From Phellopilus nigrolimitatus (Eukaryota; Basidiomycota; Agaricomycetes; Hymenochaetales; Hymenochaetaceae), in contig JAJOHG010000061.1 of NCBI GenBank assembly GCA_021029095.1, forward strand, positions 62,001-126,000: a stretch of DNA of 64,000 nucleotides. Reading direction: 5' to 3'. The notes under the pieces are model-generated. The model worked only from the letters and a program-made list of their open reading frames with translations, did no database searches and had not been told where the DNA came from. Shown here in pieces: positions 1 through 10,813 of this stretch. Numbering within the stretch: the first letter of the stretch is position 1; each line of letters begins with the position of its first letter. A program made the translations under genes and the position numbers.

Positions 1-517
1 TGGCGTGACACAATACACTCTGTCTTCTGCACACATTTACATTCTACTGTAGTTTGTTCACTTGTCAGCATACTTTGTTTTGAAAAAAAAAAGGGGGGGA
101 CAAAGTGTGACTGAGTTTGCAATGGCAATTTGGCATCCCTTTGCTCAGCAAATCACTCCTACATCCAGGAGAGTATTTGTTACACTTGCCCCTACTCCTA
201 CAGTGGCTGTGTTCCCCTTCTCTTCAAGATTAAAATGCAGATCACTTCAGTTGTATAGACAAATTCTGGATCAAGCCAACAAATGCTATCTGCAGGCTGC
301 CTTGTAACATGCACTTCTCTACTTGTGCACTTTTCCTCCCTTTGCATGAAAGCTTTTGCAATGAGGTCAGTGGCATGACAACCAATGCACAACATGTATG
401 CTCCAACCAGCTTGCACACTGCAGCAGTTGCCACCCTGGTGCTTTTGTGCTCTGCCAAGGAGCAACAGAGCCTGCCCCAGTGCAAATGTGCTTCAGTGCA
501 ATGTTGTGGTGCAGCAC

Positions 518-525
518 TATATAAA
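518..525 (+). promoter_or_regulatory. TATA box of duplicated gene, copy 1
   Basis: TATATAAA lies about 100 bp upstream of the start codon at 626. The identical motif stands at the same distance in copy 2. Confidence 0.7.
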
Positions 526-575
526 CCTGCCCATTCTGCTGCTTTCAGAGCATCAGAACACAGACCTACTTACAG

Positions 576-577
<2 letters not shown>

Positions 578-613
<36 letters not shown>
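578..613 (+). repeat. (CAA)12 microsatellite in the 5' leader
   Basis: Twelve uninterrupted CAA triplets lie between the TATA box and the start codon. Copy 2 has only four CAA, one CAG and two CAA at 2831-2851. The tract is therefore length-variable between paralogues and would form an unstructured CAA-rich 5' UTR. Confidence 0.85.
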
Positions 614-625
614 AGAACCACAACA

Positions 626-1272
626 ATGTCAGAAACGTGAGTGCTTCTTATTGGTACCAAAGTCTATTCTGGATGCTTACACCTTTGGCTGCGAGGTGCA
701 GAATGTTGTCCCAAGATCAGCTTGACAGTTATTCTCTGTACCTCATCTTTGGTGCCAAGTCTCCAGAAAATGGAAACAGGACAATATGGATAGCATGGAG
801 GACTTCTCACGATAACATTTTGTTCTTCAAGTGCAGCCAAGGGCCCAGAAGCTCAGAGGACTACTTTTCAGTATACAGAGGCAAGGACCCAGGCATGGAA
901 CTGCACCATGCCTACAGGCTTAGCAAAAACAGACTCACGGAAGGTTATGAAGATAATTTTTTTGCACTCACACAGGATGAGCAGGCTGCAGCCAATAGAA
1001 GATATGAAGCACTGAACAACATGCTCAGTGGCAAGGTGCGCTCCTGTGGCACCAAGCGTGCCACATGCATCATGTGGCTTGCAGCATTGCTCCTTGAGCC
1101 ACTGATCACCTCCAACCTCACACTTGACTGGGACCTAAAGAAGCCCGGGCTTGCAGAGTCAGCTGCAACCCAGCTGTTTGACCATGGGAATTCACCTCAG
1201 ACTGAGCCACGCATCTTCATGCTGTCAGAGGTGGTGAAAGAAAAGGCAAAGAAGGCTTGTATTTTGTCGTAG
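626..1272 (+). CDS. Small protein of unknown function, copy 1
   Basis: Not recognised. Exon 1 is only 11 nt (626-636, coding MSE plus two bases). A 65-nt intron (637-701) starts GTGAGT and ends GTGCAG. Exon 2 runs 702-1272 and gives about 193 aa. The start follows from copy 2, which has the same short first exon and the same phase-2 intron. The protein has a conserved IWIAW stretch, an LHHAYRLSK stretch, a central charged region and a region with LLEPLITSNLTLD followed by LKKPGLAESAATQLF, the last nearly identical in copy 2. No signal peptide or membrane segment is obvious. The C-terminus extends about a dozen residues (KEKAKKACILS) beyond copy 2. The strong TATA box and CAA-rich leader suggest an expressed gene. 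Function unknown. Confidence 0.72.
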
Positions 1273-1423
1273 CTTAGTGGATTTCAAGCAGTTAGATGAA
1301 GACAAAAATAATAGATTTCATGTTTGACCTGCTGAGTTCTGAGGATAAGAGATCAATCAAGTACATGCACTACAGCTAGTTATACTGCACAGACTGATGA
1401 GAAACAAATGAAAAAACATGATG

Positions 1424-1845
1424 CACTGCAGGCATCCACTTAGAATCCTCCCATGGCGAGTCGATTAGATGTTTTATTTAATTGTGGCTTTCTTCACACA
1501 TCATAGTTTAACACTTCTGGACATTTTTATCCAGATTGATTTTTAACTTCCTTAAGCCTTTCTCCACACAGTATACTTAAACTTTCTTTTTGCCTTTGTC
1601 CACACAAAAAAGGCTTATCAAAGGGGTGCTTTGACGAAAACATGCCTTTGTTAAGCCTTTCTTGTGTGGACAAAGGTGAAATGGAAGTTAAAGTATATCA
1701 TTCAGAGAAAGGCATAAGAAAGTTAGAAAGTCATTTGGATAAAAGTGTCCAAAAGTGTTAAACTATGATGTGTGAAGAAAGCCACAATTAAATAAAACAT
1801 CTAATTGACTCGCCATGGGGGGATTCTAAGTGGATGCCTGCAGTG
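1424..1845. mobile_element. Foldback MITE, KDZ-like ends
   Basis: The element reads CACTGCAGGCATCCACTTAG at its left end, and its reverse complement closes the right end (CTAAGTGGATGCCTGCAGTG). The arms are about 190 bp and nearly fill the 422-bp element. Its first bases (CACTGCAGGCATCC) resemble the ends of the KDZ elements in this window (CACTTCAGGCACCCC). The centre (AAAGGGGTGCTTTGAC and flanks) recurs inside the 12678-13848 element. No clear 8-bp target duplication is visible (ACATGATG versus AAGACACC). It encodes no protein. Confidence 0.8.
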
Positions 1846-2767
1846 AAGACACCTATGGGACCTGCGACCTATTGGTAGGATAGTGCATGTGTTTACTGTC
1901 ATTCTTGAGTTCAGTCCAAAATTCTCCTTCACATAATGCCATGTTTATGTTACAGACATAATCTCCTCTCATCATATGAGAAATCAGTGCTGGTCCAGAG
2001 GGAGAAAAATGTGTCCATGTGCAGAAGGCAAAATGCTTTGTGTCACACCAAGTTGCAGTTACCATTTTTGGTACACTTTGACAGAATGTTTGAGCATTGC
2101 TCAAGCAATACCGAGTAGCTACCAGTACATGCACAGACAATATTATTTAGCGGTCGGTATCACTCATACTTACTCTACAGAAGAAAAAAAAAACATGGTC
2201 ACTGGGAAATCTACTGTCCCCTTGAGCAGTGAGGAGCAAAAACATCACAGCTTTTTGTTTCTCACTGTATCTCTTTTATTTCTCCTCAAAACTTGCACAA
2301 AATTCTGTGACAATATTGTCAGCATACTTTGTTTTGTAAAAAAAAAAGGGGGACAAAGTGTGGCTGAGTTTGCAATGGCAATCTTGGTGTCTCATTGCTC
2401 AGAAAATCACTTCTACATCCAGGAGAGTATTTGTCACACTTGCCCCTACTCCTACAGTGGCTGTGTTCCCCTTCTCTTCGAGATTAAAATGCAGATCACT
2501 TCAGTTGTATAGATATATTCTGAAATGAGCTGGCAAGTGCTATCTGCAGGCTGCCTTGTAAAATACACTTCTCTACTTGTGCACTTTTCCTCTGTGCATG
2601 AAAGCTTTTGCAATGGTCAGTGGAATGACACCCAATGCACAACATGTATGCTCCACCCAGCTTGCACACTGCAACGGTTGCCACCCTGGTGCTTTTGTGC
2701 TCTGCCAAGGAGCAACAGAGCCTGACCTGGTGCAAATGTGCTTCAGTGCAATGTTGTGGTGCAGCAC

Positions 2768-2775
2768 TATATAAA
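2768..2775 (+). promoter_or_regulatory. TATA box of duplicated gene, copy 2
   Basis: TATATAAA in the same flanking context as at 518-525, about 96 bp before the start at 2864. Confidence 0.7.
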
Positions 2776-2863
2776 CCTGCCCAGTCTGCTGCTGCTTTTG
2801 GAGCATCAGAACACAGACCTACCTACAAAACAACAACAACAACAGCAACAAAGAACCACAACA

Positions 2864-3484
2864 ATGTCAGAAATGTAAGTGCTTCTTATTGGTACTGAAG
2901 TCTGTCTGAATGCTTACACCTTTGGTACTGTGATGTGCAGTATGGATTCCCAAGATCGGCTTGACCCACATTCTCTGTTCCTTGTATTTGGTGCTGAGTC
3001 TCCAGTAAACGGCAACAGAGAAATATGGATAGCATGGACTAGTGACAGCTTCGCCAAATTCTACAAATGCAGCCAAGGGTCCATAAGCTCATGGGACTAC
3101 TTTGGAAAAGCCACAGCCGAGGACCCAGGTATCGACCTGCACCATGCCTACAGGCTTAGCAAAAAGATACCTGTGGAAGGTTATGACATTGGTGGAGAGG
3201 ATTTCGTTGCTCTTTCAATGGATGAGCGGGCTGCAATCAGAAGAAGATCTGAAGCACTGGAAAACATGCTCAAAAGCAAGTTGCACTCTTGTAACACAGA
3301 GCGCACTGCATCCATTGCATGGCTTGTAGCACTGCTCCATGAGCCACTAATCACCTCCAACCTCACACTTGACCAGGACCTAAAGAAGCCCGGGCTTGCA
3401 GAGTCAGCTGCAACCCAGCTGTTTGACCATGGGAATGCACCACAGACTGAGCAGCGAGTCTTCAAGCTGTCAGAGATAGTGTAG
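2864..3484 (+). CDS. Small protein of unknown function, copy 2
   Basis: Paralogue of the gene at 626-1272. Exon 1 is 2864-2874, the intron 2875-2940 (GTAAGT..CAG) and exon 2 2941-3484, about 184 aa. Reading starts MSEI then MDSQDRLD. The IWIAW, LHHAYRLSK and LKKPGLAESAATQLF blocks are shared with copy 1. The protein stops after KLSEIV, where copy 1 continues for about a dozen residues. Both copies keep full-length open frames despite many substitutions, which suggests selection on the protein. No domain was recognised. Confidence 0.72.
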
Positions 3485-4311
3485 ATGAGTGCAGGATGCT
3501 GCTGCCAATCTAAAGCAGGCATGGCAGGCTTGGCGTTGGTCTGTTTCTCTACTCCTAGATAGACTGTGCACCCACACATTTGTAGTAGTTGAGCTAAAAT
3601 ACAGCTCATTTCAAAACATAGAGAGAATTTGGGAGCCAACACTGGCTAAATGTCTGAAGGTATGCGGGCATGCTTCAAGACTCAAGTGTTACAATTTCGG
3701 AGTTTACAAGTGTTGCGGTGTGGCGACTGCACATGCTGCAAGGTGCGCAGGTCCACGAGACACGAGGGACAAGCTTGCATATTATTATAACTCCATAGGG
3801 TTTGTGTATTATAGTGCTCTTTTAGCACAGATCATCACAATGAAGACATTCACTCGGAGTAGAAAAAGGAGGCGGGTCGGTTGAGCTGAAAAATCTTGTA
3901 GACTCTGAGCACGTGCATTGAAAAGGTGTCTTCTGGTGGTACGTCCAAGCTTGAGGGAATTTCAGAAGCCGGATTTATCAAAGTTGAAGGAGATGGATGC
4001 GAAAGGTTCATTTCCCTATCTTCATATCTCGCTCATGCCAGTACGTCACGGGCACGCGGGCGCGCCTTCCTTCCTTGTATATCTGCGCCGATCAACCCCA
4101 CATCGGGGAAGTGGCTTCTAGGCTATCCTTAGCGCCATCTGCAGTTACATGTACAGCGCACACCCACGCCCGCTGACGACACTGCCCCCGTCGCCGCCCG
4201 CGCCGCCATCGACAGCCCATCGCACCCACACCCACGCCTACGCCAGTCCTCACGCCCACGCCCACGCCCGTTGCGCATGCCGCCCTCCCCCCGCAGCTCG
4301 AGTCTCTGTCT
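3485..4311. other. Intergenic, no gene recognised
   Basis: ORFs here are short and have no recognisable motif. The right part (from about 4140) is C-rich with ACGCCCAC-type repeats and is probably promoter or 5' UTR of the GC-rich gene that follows. Confidence 0.5.
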
Positions 4312-5584
4312 GTGTCTCTGACTGTGACCACGACCGCAATGTCCGCGAGCACGAGCAGCGCGCCTTCGACCGCGGCAGGTGCGACGAGCACGGCGCCCCC
4401 CGCGCCCTTCACGCCCGTCCCCATCCCGAGCTCCGGCGGCCCCGGGCCCTCGCAGTCCGGCCCGCCGAACAACGTCCCGCAGAGCAACGCCTTCCCCCAG
4501 TCCACCGCGTCCAACCTCTACCGTGCGTCCCCCTCCCCAGAGCCCGTGTGACCCACTAACTCCCTCCATCTAGTGTACACATTCCTAGGTACCCCCACCC
4601 TTCTCCTGAACACACGCGCGCAGCCATCTGACCGCCCCCACCTCGATCTACAGCGACGCTCGTGCTCCTCCTCCTCGTCTCGGGCGCCGTCATCCTGCGC
4701 TCCATGACGCTGCGCGTGCGCGCGCGCCGCGCGCTCGAAGAGGCCATCCGCAACGGCACGTACGTGCCGCCCTCGCGCTTCTCCCCCGGCGGCAGCGCCG
4801 CGGGCGCCGCACCCGAGCCCCCGCCGTGCCTCTTCGACGCGCACGTGAAGGACCTCGAGCGCGGCTACGGCGACGGCGGCGGCGATGCCGAGGAGGAGAA
4901 GCAGGAGAAGGAGAACAGTTGGGCCCGGCTGAAGGTACGCCCCGTACCCCCGTCCGCGCACCACCACCGCTCACACCCTTACAGCCCCTCGCAGCCACAT
5001 TCATCCCCTCTCCCTCTCCCTCCCCTTCTGCCTCTCCCTCTCCCGCCCCCGCACCGGCCCAGCCGGCGCCCTGGACGTGGCGCCGCCCCCTGCGCGCGCT
5101 GCACATCCGCGACGTGCTCGACGCGCTCGCCGCGCGCGACCTCCACGCGCGCCTCGCGCACGCGCACGCGCGCGGCCCGAGCCAGGGGCAGCTTGCCGCC
5201 GCCGCGTTCGCGCCTCGTGAGGGTGCGGGTGGGGGAAATAAAGAAGGCGGAGAGCGTGATGGGGAGGGAGAGGGAGGGAGTGCGCCGGAGACGCCGACGG
5301 TCCCGCGCCCCGCGGCGGTGCGCGTCGCGGTGCTCGTCGCGATGCCCGACCCCGCGCGCCCGGCGTACTACGCGCGCGCGGCACCCGAGAAGGGCGAGAA
5401 GAGAGGGTCGACGGCGAGCGGCGGCGGTGCGGAAAAAGGGAACGATAGCGAGAAGGAGGGGGAGGGGGACGTGCCGTACGTCGAGTTCGGCGTCGCCGAG
5501 GTGCCGCTTGGCGGTGCGCCGCCGGTGCCGGCCGCGGAAAACGGAGAGGGTGCGGGTGGCGGCGAGCTGAAGAGCAGTTGCTAA
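4312..5584 (+). CDS. Conserved basidiomycete single-pass membrane protein, unknown function
   Basis: Four exons: 4312-4522, a 15-nt microexon 4574-4588, 4654-4934 and 4985-5584 (368 aa from 4312; the ATG at 4339 is an alternative start giving 359 aa). Splicing the microexon restores the hydrophobic helix YTFLATLVLLLLVSGAVIL; skipping it loses five residues at the helix start. The N-terminus is Ser/Thr/Pro-rich, followed by one transmembrane segment, a basic stretch (RVRARRALEEAI), a CLFDAHV motif, a long low-complexity region, and near the end VAVLVAMPDP and VPYVEFGVAEVPL. From memory, this order matches a single-pass membrane protein family common in Agaricomycetes with no known function. 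The gene is far more GC-rich than its surroundings. Confidence 0.75.
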
Positions 5585-6243
5585 GGCCCGTCTAGTTTAC
5601 GCGATTACGACTCGAATGAATGAATGGATCGATGGATGACGGGTGGAGAGAAGGACGGAGGGACGGACGCGCGGAGGTACGAGACGCGCCGCGTATGTAC
5701 ATATTTTCGCTTTGCTTTTGTTTTTGCTATTGCTGTGGAGTAGACCGCTCTTGCTTTCGGATTGTACAATACTTGTTTTCTTCTTTTTTCTAACGAAGTC
5801 GAAATCGCACTCTGTCTGGATGTACGACCTGCCTGGGATCTACTTAGCGCGTGCGCGCTTTGATAACGAGAGGGAAGGGGCTGCGTGTGTGGTGTGTCGG
5901 GAGCGAGCCAGCCACAAAGCCCAGAGCGTTGCTTCGATAAGAATAAGGCGTAGCTGGCGATCTGTACGGCCATGCGAGAACGCCTGATCGTGTATCCATA
6001 TGCGTATCTGTACGTGCAGAGAACAGAGTACAGTGTGCTACGCCGCGCGCCCAGAGACTGCGCAGACGCGTCTGTTCCGCAGATACGAATACACGTTTCT
6101 GAAATAAATTCCGAACCGAGGGAAGCCGGCTCGTGTACATACATACAGATACAGTACACGCTTAAGTTAAGCCACAGGCCCGCAGCCCGCATAAATACAC
6201 CACACAGGTACATACAGCCGCCCCTCCCCCCGTACGTTACACG
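5585..6243. other. Convergent intergenic region
   Basis: Lies between the stop of the + strand membrane protein and the stop of the - strand gene, so it is 3' UTR of both. It contains a GAATGAATGGATCGATGGATG-like run and GGACGGA repeats. No gene recognised. Confidence 0.5.
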
Positions 6244-8155
6244 CTACACAGACCCGCTCCCCAGCGAGCTCGCATTCGAGTGCAGGCCGAACACCTCGCT
6301 GCTCGTCCGGCGCGCAATGTCGATCACGCTCCCGTTGGACAGGAAGGGCGTCCGCGCCGCGCGCAGCTCGAGCCCGGGCGCCTCGCCTACGCAGCACGCG
6401 CGCGCGTGCGCGCTGCGGATGCGGAGGTGCAGGTGCGCGCAGAGGACGTTGACGAGGACGCTCTCGGGGCTGCGGGGAGAGAATATGTCAGCAGTTTGCA
6501 ATTTTGGTGCGAGAGGGGGAGACGCACATGATGAAACCGTCGCTCAGGGACGGCTGTCGAAATCAGGGTCAACAATCATAGCAACAATTAGCTTATCGCG
6601 CTGCGTGGGTACGGCATGGAGAGAGCAGCGCACCGAGGCGGAGACGACGAGCGCGAGGTTCGCGGACGTCGTCACTACGGGTGTCGAGTCAACTGGCTTA
6701 GCGGGACACTTAGGCTGGGGCGCGATATTCGGTCACTCACATGTGATGACGCTGAAGTAGGCGATGCCTTTCGAAACGGCGGATTTTGGACGCGTCTGTC
6801 AGATGCAGGGAGGCGAATAAGGCAAGAGCAGGCGTACCATCGCGAGACAGCGCGCGCATCATCGGCGAGTTCGCGTAGCGCGCTGTGGGCCGGGCATCAG
6901 TAAACCAAGCTCTCCCCGTATACCTGGGAAAGATCCGACGAACCGTCTAAAAATGCCTTGCAGAGCAGGAGTGCCAGCGCAACTGCGTGCGCAGAGTCCG
7001 GGTCAGAGGCGTCGCAGTTGATTCAACAAAACGGAAAAGACGCACGGAAATCGCAGATGAGATACATCATCAGCGCAGCCCAGATTTTGCGGTCGTTATG
7101 GAGGTACAGACATCCCGATGATATGTGCAGGGGTATGACTGTCGGCCAAACCAGTCAGCTCGAAACAGCGCGCCTGGAGTGCAAAGGGCCAGAATCAGAC
7201 TGACCGGTGTTGCTGAGAACATGCCTGGTGGCAATGAATAGGATGAAACCCGACGAGCACTGCGGTGAGTGCCTTATTAGCAATAATAGATGCGTTGGGA
7301 GTGAATTGCGACGCACCAGGTATGTGCAGACGAGTAGTATCCGGACAGATCGCTTGTGACCCCAGACGGCATCCGCGCGAAGGAAGACGGAAACTAGACG
7401 GACAAATCTGAGTCCATGATAATGGCTGATAACTGTCACTCGAAGCTCACATTCCGCAATAAGCATTCCAATGACAGAAATGTCTAAAAGCCATATGGGT
7501 GAATGGTTATGTGTTGGCCATGGAGAATGAGATAGGGATACTTGCATACTAAGGCGGCGAATCCGCCACTGCATTCCTGAGTAAACCCCCAGAAAAAATG
7601 AATACGGTCCTATTTCACGAGAATCTTTTTTCATGACTTACTTTGATGTCATTATTTGATGTAACAACTTTGGGCAAACCACATTAGCGCGAGCGTAACG
7701 GTGTACGGAGATTGGTGGCACGTACAAAACACAGAAAGAATGGAAGTGGCGAATGGTAAGTAGCGGTTGAGAAAGAAGTGTAATTGGCGGATGGTCAGTT
7801 TGTCTGACCAGACCAGCCGAATCTAATGGGGTATGAGATGAAACACGCCACGCGGAATAGGTTTGAGCTAACCTCATCATCGAGATTTGTGAGATAATCA
7901 TATATCTTGAATACATTTCCTGGAATTTAACAAGTAATGTATGAGGCGCAAGATAATTTCTCACCTGGAAAGCCAGCGTAGCAACTTAAGAAGCGATACG
8001 AAGTCAGTAAGGCTGTCTATCAAACGAGAAGCGCAGCTTTTACAACCTACTAGATACTGCAGTAACGTCAGTTGGGGGAAGCCGATACAAGTAGACTGAA
8101 ATCCACTCACTCTAGCGCGAATCACATCCTTAGCGTCTGCCTCGAGCGTATCCAT
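6244..8155 (-). CDS. DUF6533-type multi-pass membrane protein
   Basis: Reading from ATG at 8155: MDTLEADAKDVIRAR, then intron-separated exons including KIYDYLTNLDDE, IRLVWSDKL, FFLNRYLPFATSILSV, a GMLIAECELRV helix, LRADAVWGHKRSVRILL and a last exon from about 6466 to the stop at 6244. The YDYL..LDDE..LVW block followed by FFLNRYLPF is the signature of DUF6533 fungal membrane proteins, and the LRxxAVWGxxR block is also typical. A 3' region similar to this gene's last exons recurs at 38523-39120, also on the - strand. Exon joins in the middle are uncertain, so I cannot say whether the gene is intact. Role unknown. Confidence 0.55.
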
Positions 8156-9544
8156 GGCGCACAATAGTCTGTCGAGAGTACAAAATCAGGACGCAGCGCG
8201 TCCAAAGTACGGACACACTCTGTATATACGCTGTGTACACGCAGGCGGCGACCTGGCATCCTCGGAGATCAATTCGGCGTCTCGAAAGTCGCGGGCAGTG
8301 ATGATCATCAGTGTTGGGAGCGAGTTCATCTGTTCTTGTAATCGGTACAACAGAGATCATGGGTAATTACGAATTGTTGACGGTCTGAGAACGTAGGCTA
8401 GGCTGTTGACTGAGAATTCGCTTCCCCAATGTACATATCCAGATGTGATAATTGTTCTTAAAAAGTATTAGATTAGCGTCTGTTTGAACCGCAATTTCTC
8501 GAAAAAATGCGTGGAGGTAGCGGTGTAATACATAGGAGCGCAGAAGAGAGTTGGCTTTGCCGTTTTTTCAGTTGCAAGGGGAGGGAGTCGCTTACAGACA
8601 CGTACGAAAGTAGGCGTCCAGGTTGTGTCGGAGCTCAAATTTCACGACTTTGCTGATGTAACACAACACGTCATGCATACCGGACGCAAAACTTCTTTAG
8701 ATCTTTTGTTTCTTTTCTACGAAAGAAGGATATCTCCTCTTCTCCTACCTCAAGAAGACGAAACCAATTGGACTTTCGGCGGCGACAAGCTGTTCTCAAA
8801 GACCTCAAGGCCCGAGGGTCATCAAGGCGATTTCAGTGCCATCTCCGTTCTGAATGTTATGCACAAGAGCACTAGCGCGGAGATGGAATGGCACGTATCA
8901 AGGTCAAGAGAGTGCGCAGCGGCTATAAAGCGTCAAGTCGGCCCAGGCGAGCACTTACGTTCGGGCGCTGATTCTGCTATTCTACTATTCACAATTGCCA
9001 AACGGTGCTTCATGTTGTTTGAAGATACCCGCAATACAAGACTGCACTGGTTTCTTCGAATTGACATCGATCATATCGGATGTACTTCATGTCCAAGGCT
9101 TCGTTGATCTAGGAACCTACTAGCAGACCGAAAGCGCTTCCCGAGAACAAGTCGAACCATGATTGAAAATACAGCACTTGTACTCGTCACGTCGTGCGCT
9201 AAACGTGGTTTATCATCTGTTCTGATGCGTTGTACATTGTAAGTCTGGAATGTCCTCCGGAAGCTTGGACGGTACCGCGCGGAAGGTGGCCCGCCCCTTT
9301 ATCCTTTGCTCCGCCTGTCTCTTTCTCCGATCATCCCTAAGAAGTTTGTGATCTTCAGCTTCCGAATTTGATGCGTCAGTAAAATAGGTAAGAAACGTCG
9401 GGCCGGTTCTTCGCAGCTCGTCTCCTATATAGCTACGTCACCAGAACCAGTCGCCCCTAGGAGGCATCCTTTCTTTCTTTCTTTCTTGGCAAGTCAGCAC
9501 ACATCTACAAGTCACTCCTTTTTTCTTTTCTACCGCGGTGATAC
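8156..9544. other. Intergenic; one uncharacterised ORF
   Basis: A single-exon + strand ORF of 160 codons at 8625-9107 (starts MSELKFHDFADV) has no recognisable domain and no paralogue in the window; it may be chance. A CTTT microsatellite lies near 9472-9486, in the leader of the next gene. Confidence 0.35.
9426..9432 (+). promoter_or_regulatory. TATA-like box of DUF6533 copy A
   Basis: TATATAG about 115 bp before the ATG at 9545. The paralogue starting at 19126 has TATATAA at the equivalent place. Confidence 0.5.
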
Positions 9545-10813
9545 ATGGCAAGCGAATGCGTCGGGAATTTGCTATGCGAAGAAGTAGCTACGTTAGCGCA
9601 AGCACTCAGAATCATACAATGGACGAAACTCTCCAATAGTGAGTTCTTGATTTTACGATTGAAGAATCCGCGCTGACATGCCATCGGTATCCCAGTGTCA
9701 GCCCTGGCATTCCTCTCTTACGACTTCAGTGTGTTGCATTAAGCTGTCTCCCAGTTTGAATATCTTCTGATTCTGAACCCCACAGTTCTAACCTTCAATG
9801 ACGAAATTTCGTTGATGTGGGTGAGTACAAGGCTGAGAGTGTACGTCTTACCCAAGGCCGATTATAACCCAGGATACAGCTAATTGGGTATCTCAGTGGC
9901 ATTGCAGTTTCGCATTTATGCACTATATAACAAAAATCGGAAGATTTTGATCCTTCTGATCACCTCCTTTTCGACGACTTTTATCGCAATGCTTACTCTC
10001 AGCATTGAATTTATGTTTCATGAGCATGGTGATTTCTCTTTTCTACGCTGATAGATGCGTATCTCATATATCCCTTCCTCGTGTAGCCTCCTTTGATAAT
10101 TTCGGGAGCGGACAGGACATGCATATGTGTGTGCCTATCGCCTTGTCCAGTTACTTCCGGGAATTATGGATCCCGCTGCTTCTGCACGAGGCACTTCTAT
10201 TCGGGCTCGCTTTATACAAAGGGATTGAAACCATGGTGACGCACGGGGAAAAAGGTTCGATGAACCGTATCACCATCTTCCTCGTAAGGGATTCGATGAT
10301 GTATTTCTTTATGTAAGCTCCTTTCTTGGTTGCTTTCTCCTTTCCTATCATAGCTGATCGCTGTTTATTCCAGGGTTTTCATGACTTTCCTCGCGAGCCA
10401 GCTCATATGGGCAGTGGGAGGGGTACGTGCTGTCTTGCCAGCCCTTGTCTTCCTGTGCTTCCCATTAACCCGGGTTTCGTGCAATCAGGAAAACTACATT
10501 GAGCTTCCTGTTTGCTTGGAAATCTCGATGGTAAGTATAATGAGTCAGCGCTTGCTCTTGAACATCCGGAAATTTCTGAGCTATGATCCCGCGTTGCTGT
10601 CTGACGGGTCGGGTTCGAGCTTGGCAGCGAGGAAGGCTATTTCGCGGGCGCACGGGCGGTCTGAAACTACTATCGACAGTGTTGATGACTACGACATGTC
10701 GACAGGGGGCATTATGCTCATGCCCCTCAAAAACGTCAGGCCTTACGTAAGAAGATAAATTCTGTGCAGTATGATTTGAAGTCTGACCGCATTGATTCAC
10801 CACGCAGGTTTGA
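9545..10813 (+). CDS. DUF6533 membrane protein, copy A (internally deleted)
   Basis: Exon 1 starts MASECVGNLLCEEVATLA; splicing to the next two exons gives ALAFLSYDFILTFNDEISLMW, the DUF6533 signature. The next recognisable exon is FRIYALYNKNRKILILL, then a long exon with FDNFGSGQDMHMCVP, LWIPLLLHEALLFGLALYK and IFLVRDSMMYFF, then FLASQLIWAVGG, then a C-terminal exon with MSQRLLLNIRK. The paralogue at 19126 has exons between the LMW block and the RIYAL block (SFGAGKFLFF, IINVCQSF, GIFWIRFQW). Here they are missing: the sequence jumps at about 9838 from the donor of exon 3 into the following intron. The frame may survive, but two or three helices are lost. As in two paralogues, an intron lies just before the last codon (Val, then TGA at 10811). 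Probably non-functional or altered. Confidence 0.65.

Larger units (their letters stand above)
66..3484. repeat. Spaced tandem duplication of a small gene unit
   Basis: The block beginning GTCAGCATACTTTGTTTTG at about 66 recurs at about 2318. The two copies then stay similar through promoter, 5' leader, coding region and stop (about 1272 and 3484), giving units of about 1.2 kb about 2.25 kb apart. The intervening DNA (1273-2317) holds a foldback element at 1424-1845 and no convincing gene. The copies differ by substitutions and small indels, so the duplication is not very recent. Confidence 0.85.

Noticed and set aside
62..524. Short ORFs upstream of the first duplicated gene
   Set aside because: They overlap the promoter, TATA box and leader, and equivalent ORFs in copy 2 are not conserved in frame.
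4092..5570. Large - strand and alternate-frame ORFs in the GC-rich gene
   Set aside because: High GC removes stop codons in all frames; only the spliced + strand frame gives a coherent helix and family motifs.
8625..9107. 160-codon ORF as a confident gene
   Set aside because: No domain, no paralogue and no splice or promoter support; left as an unassigned ORF.
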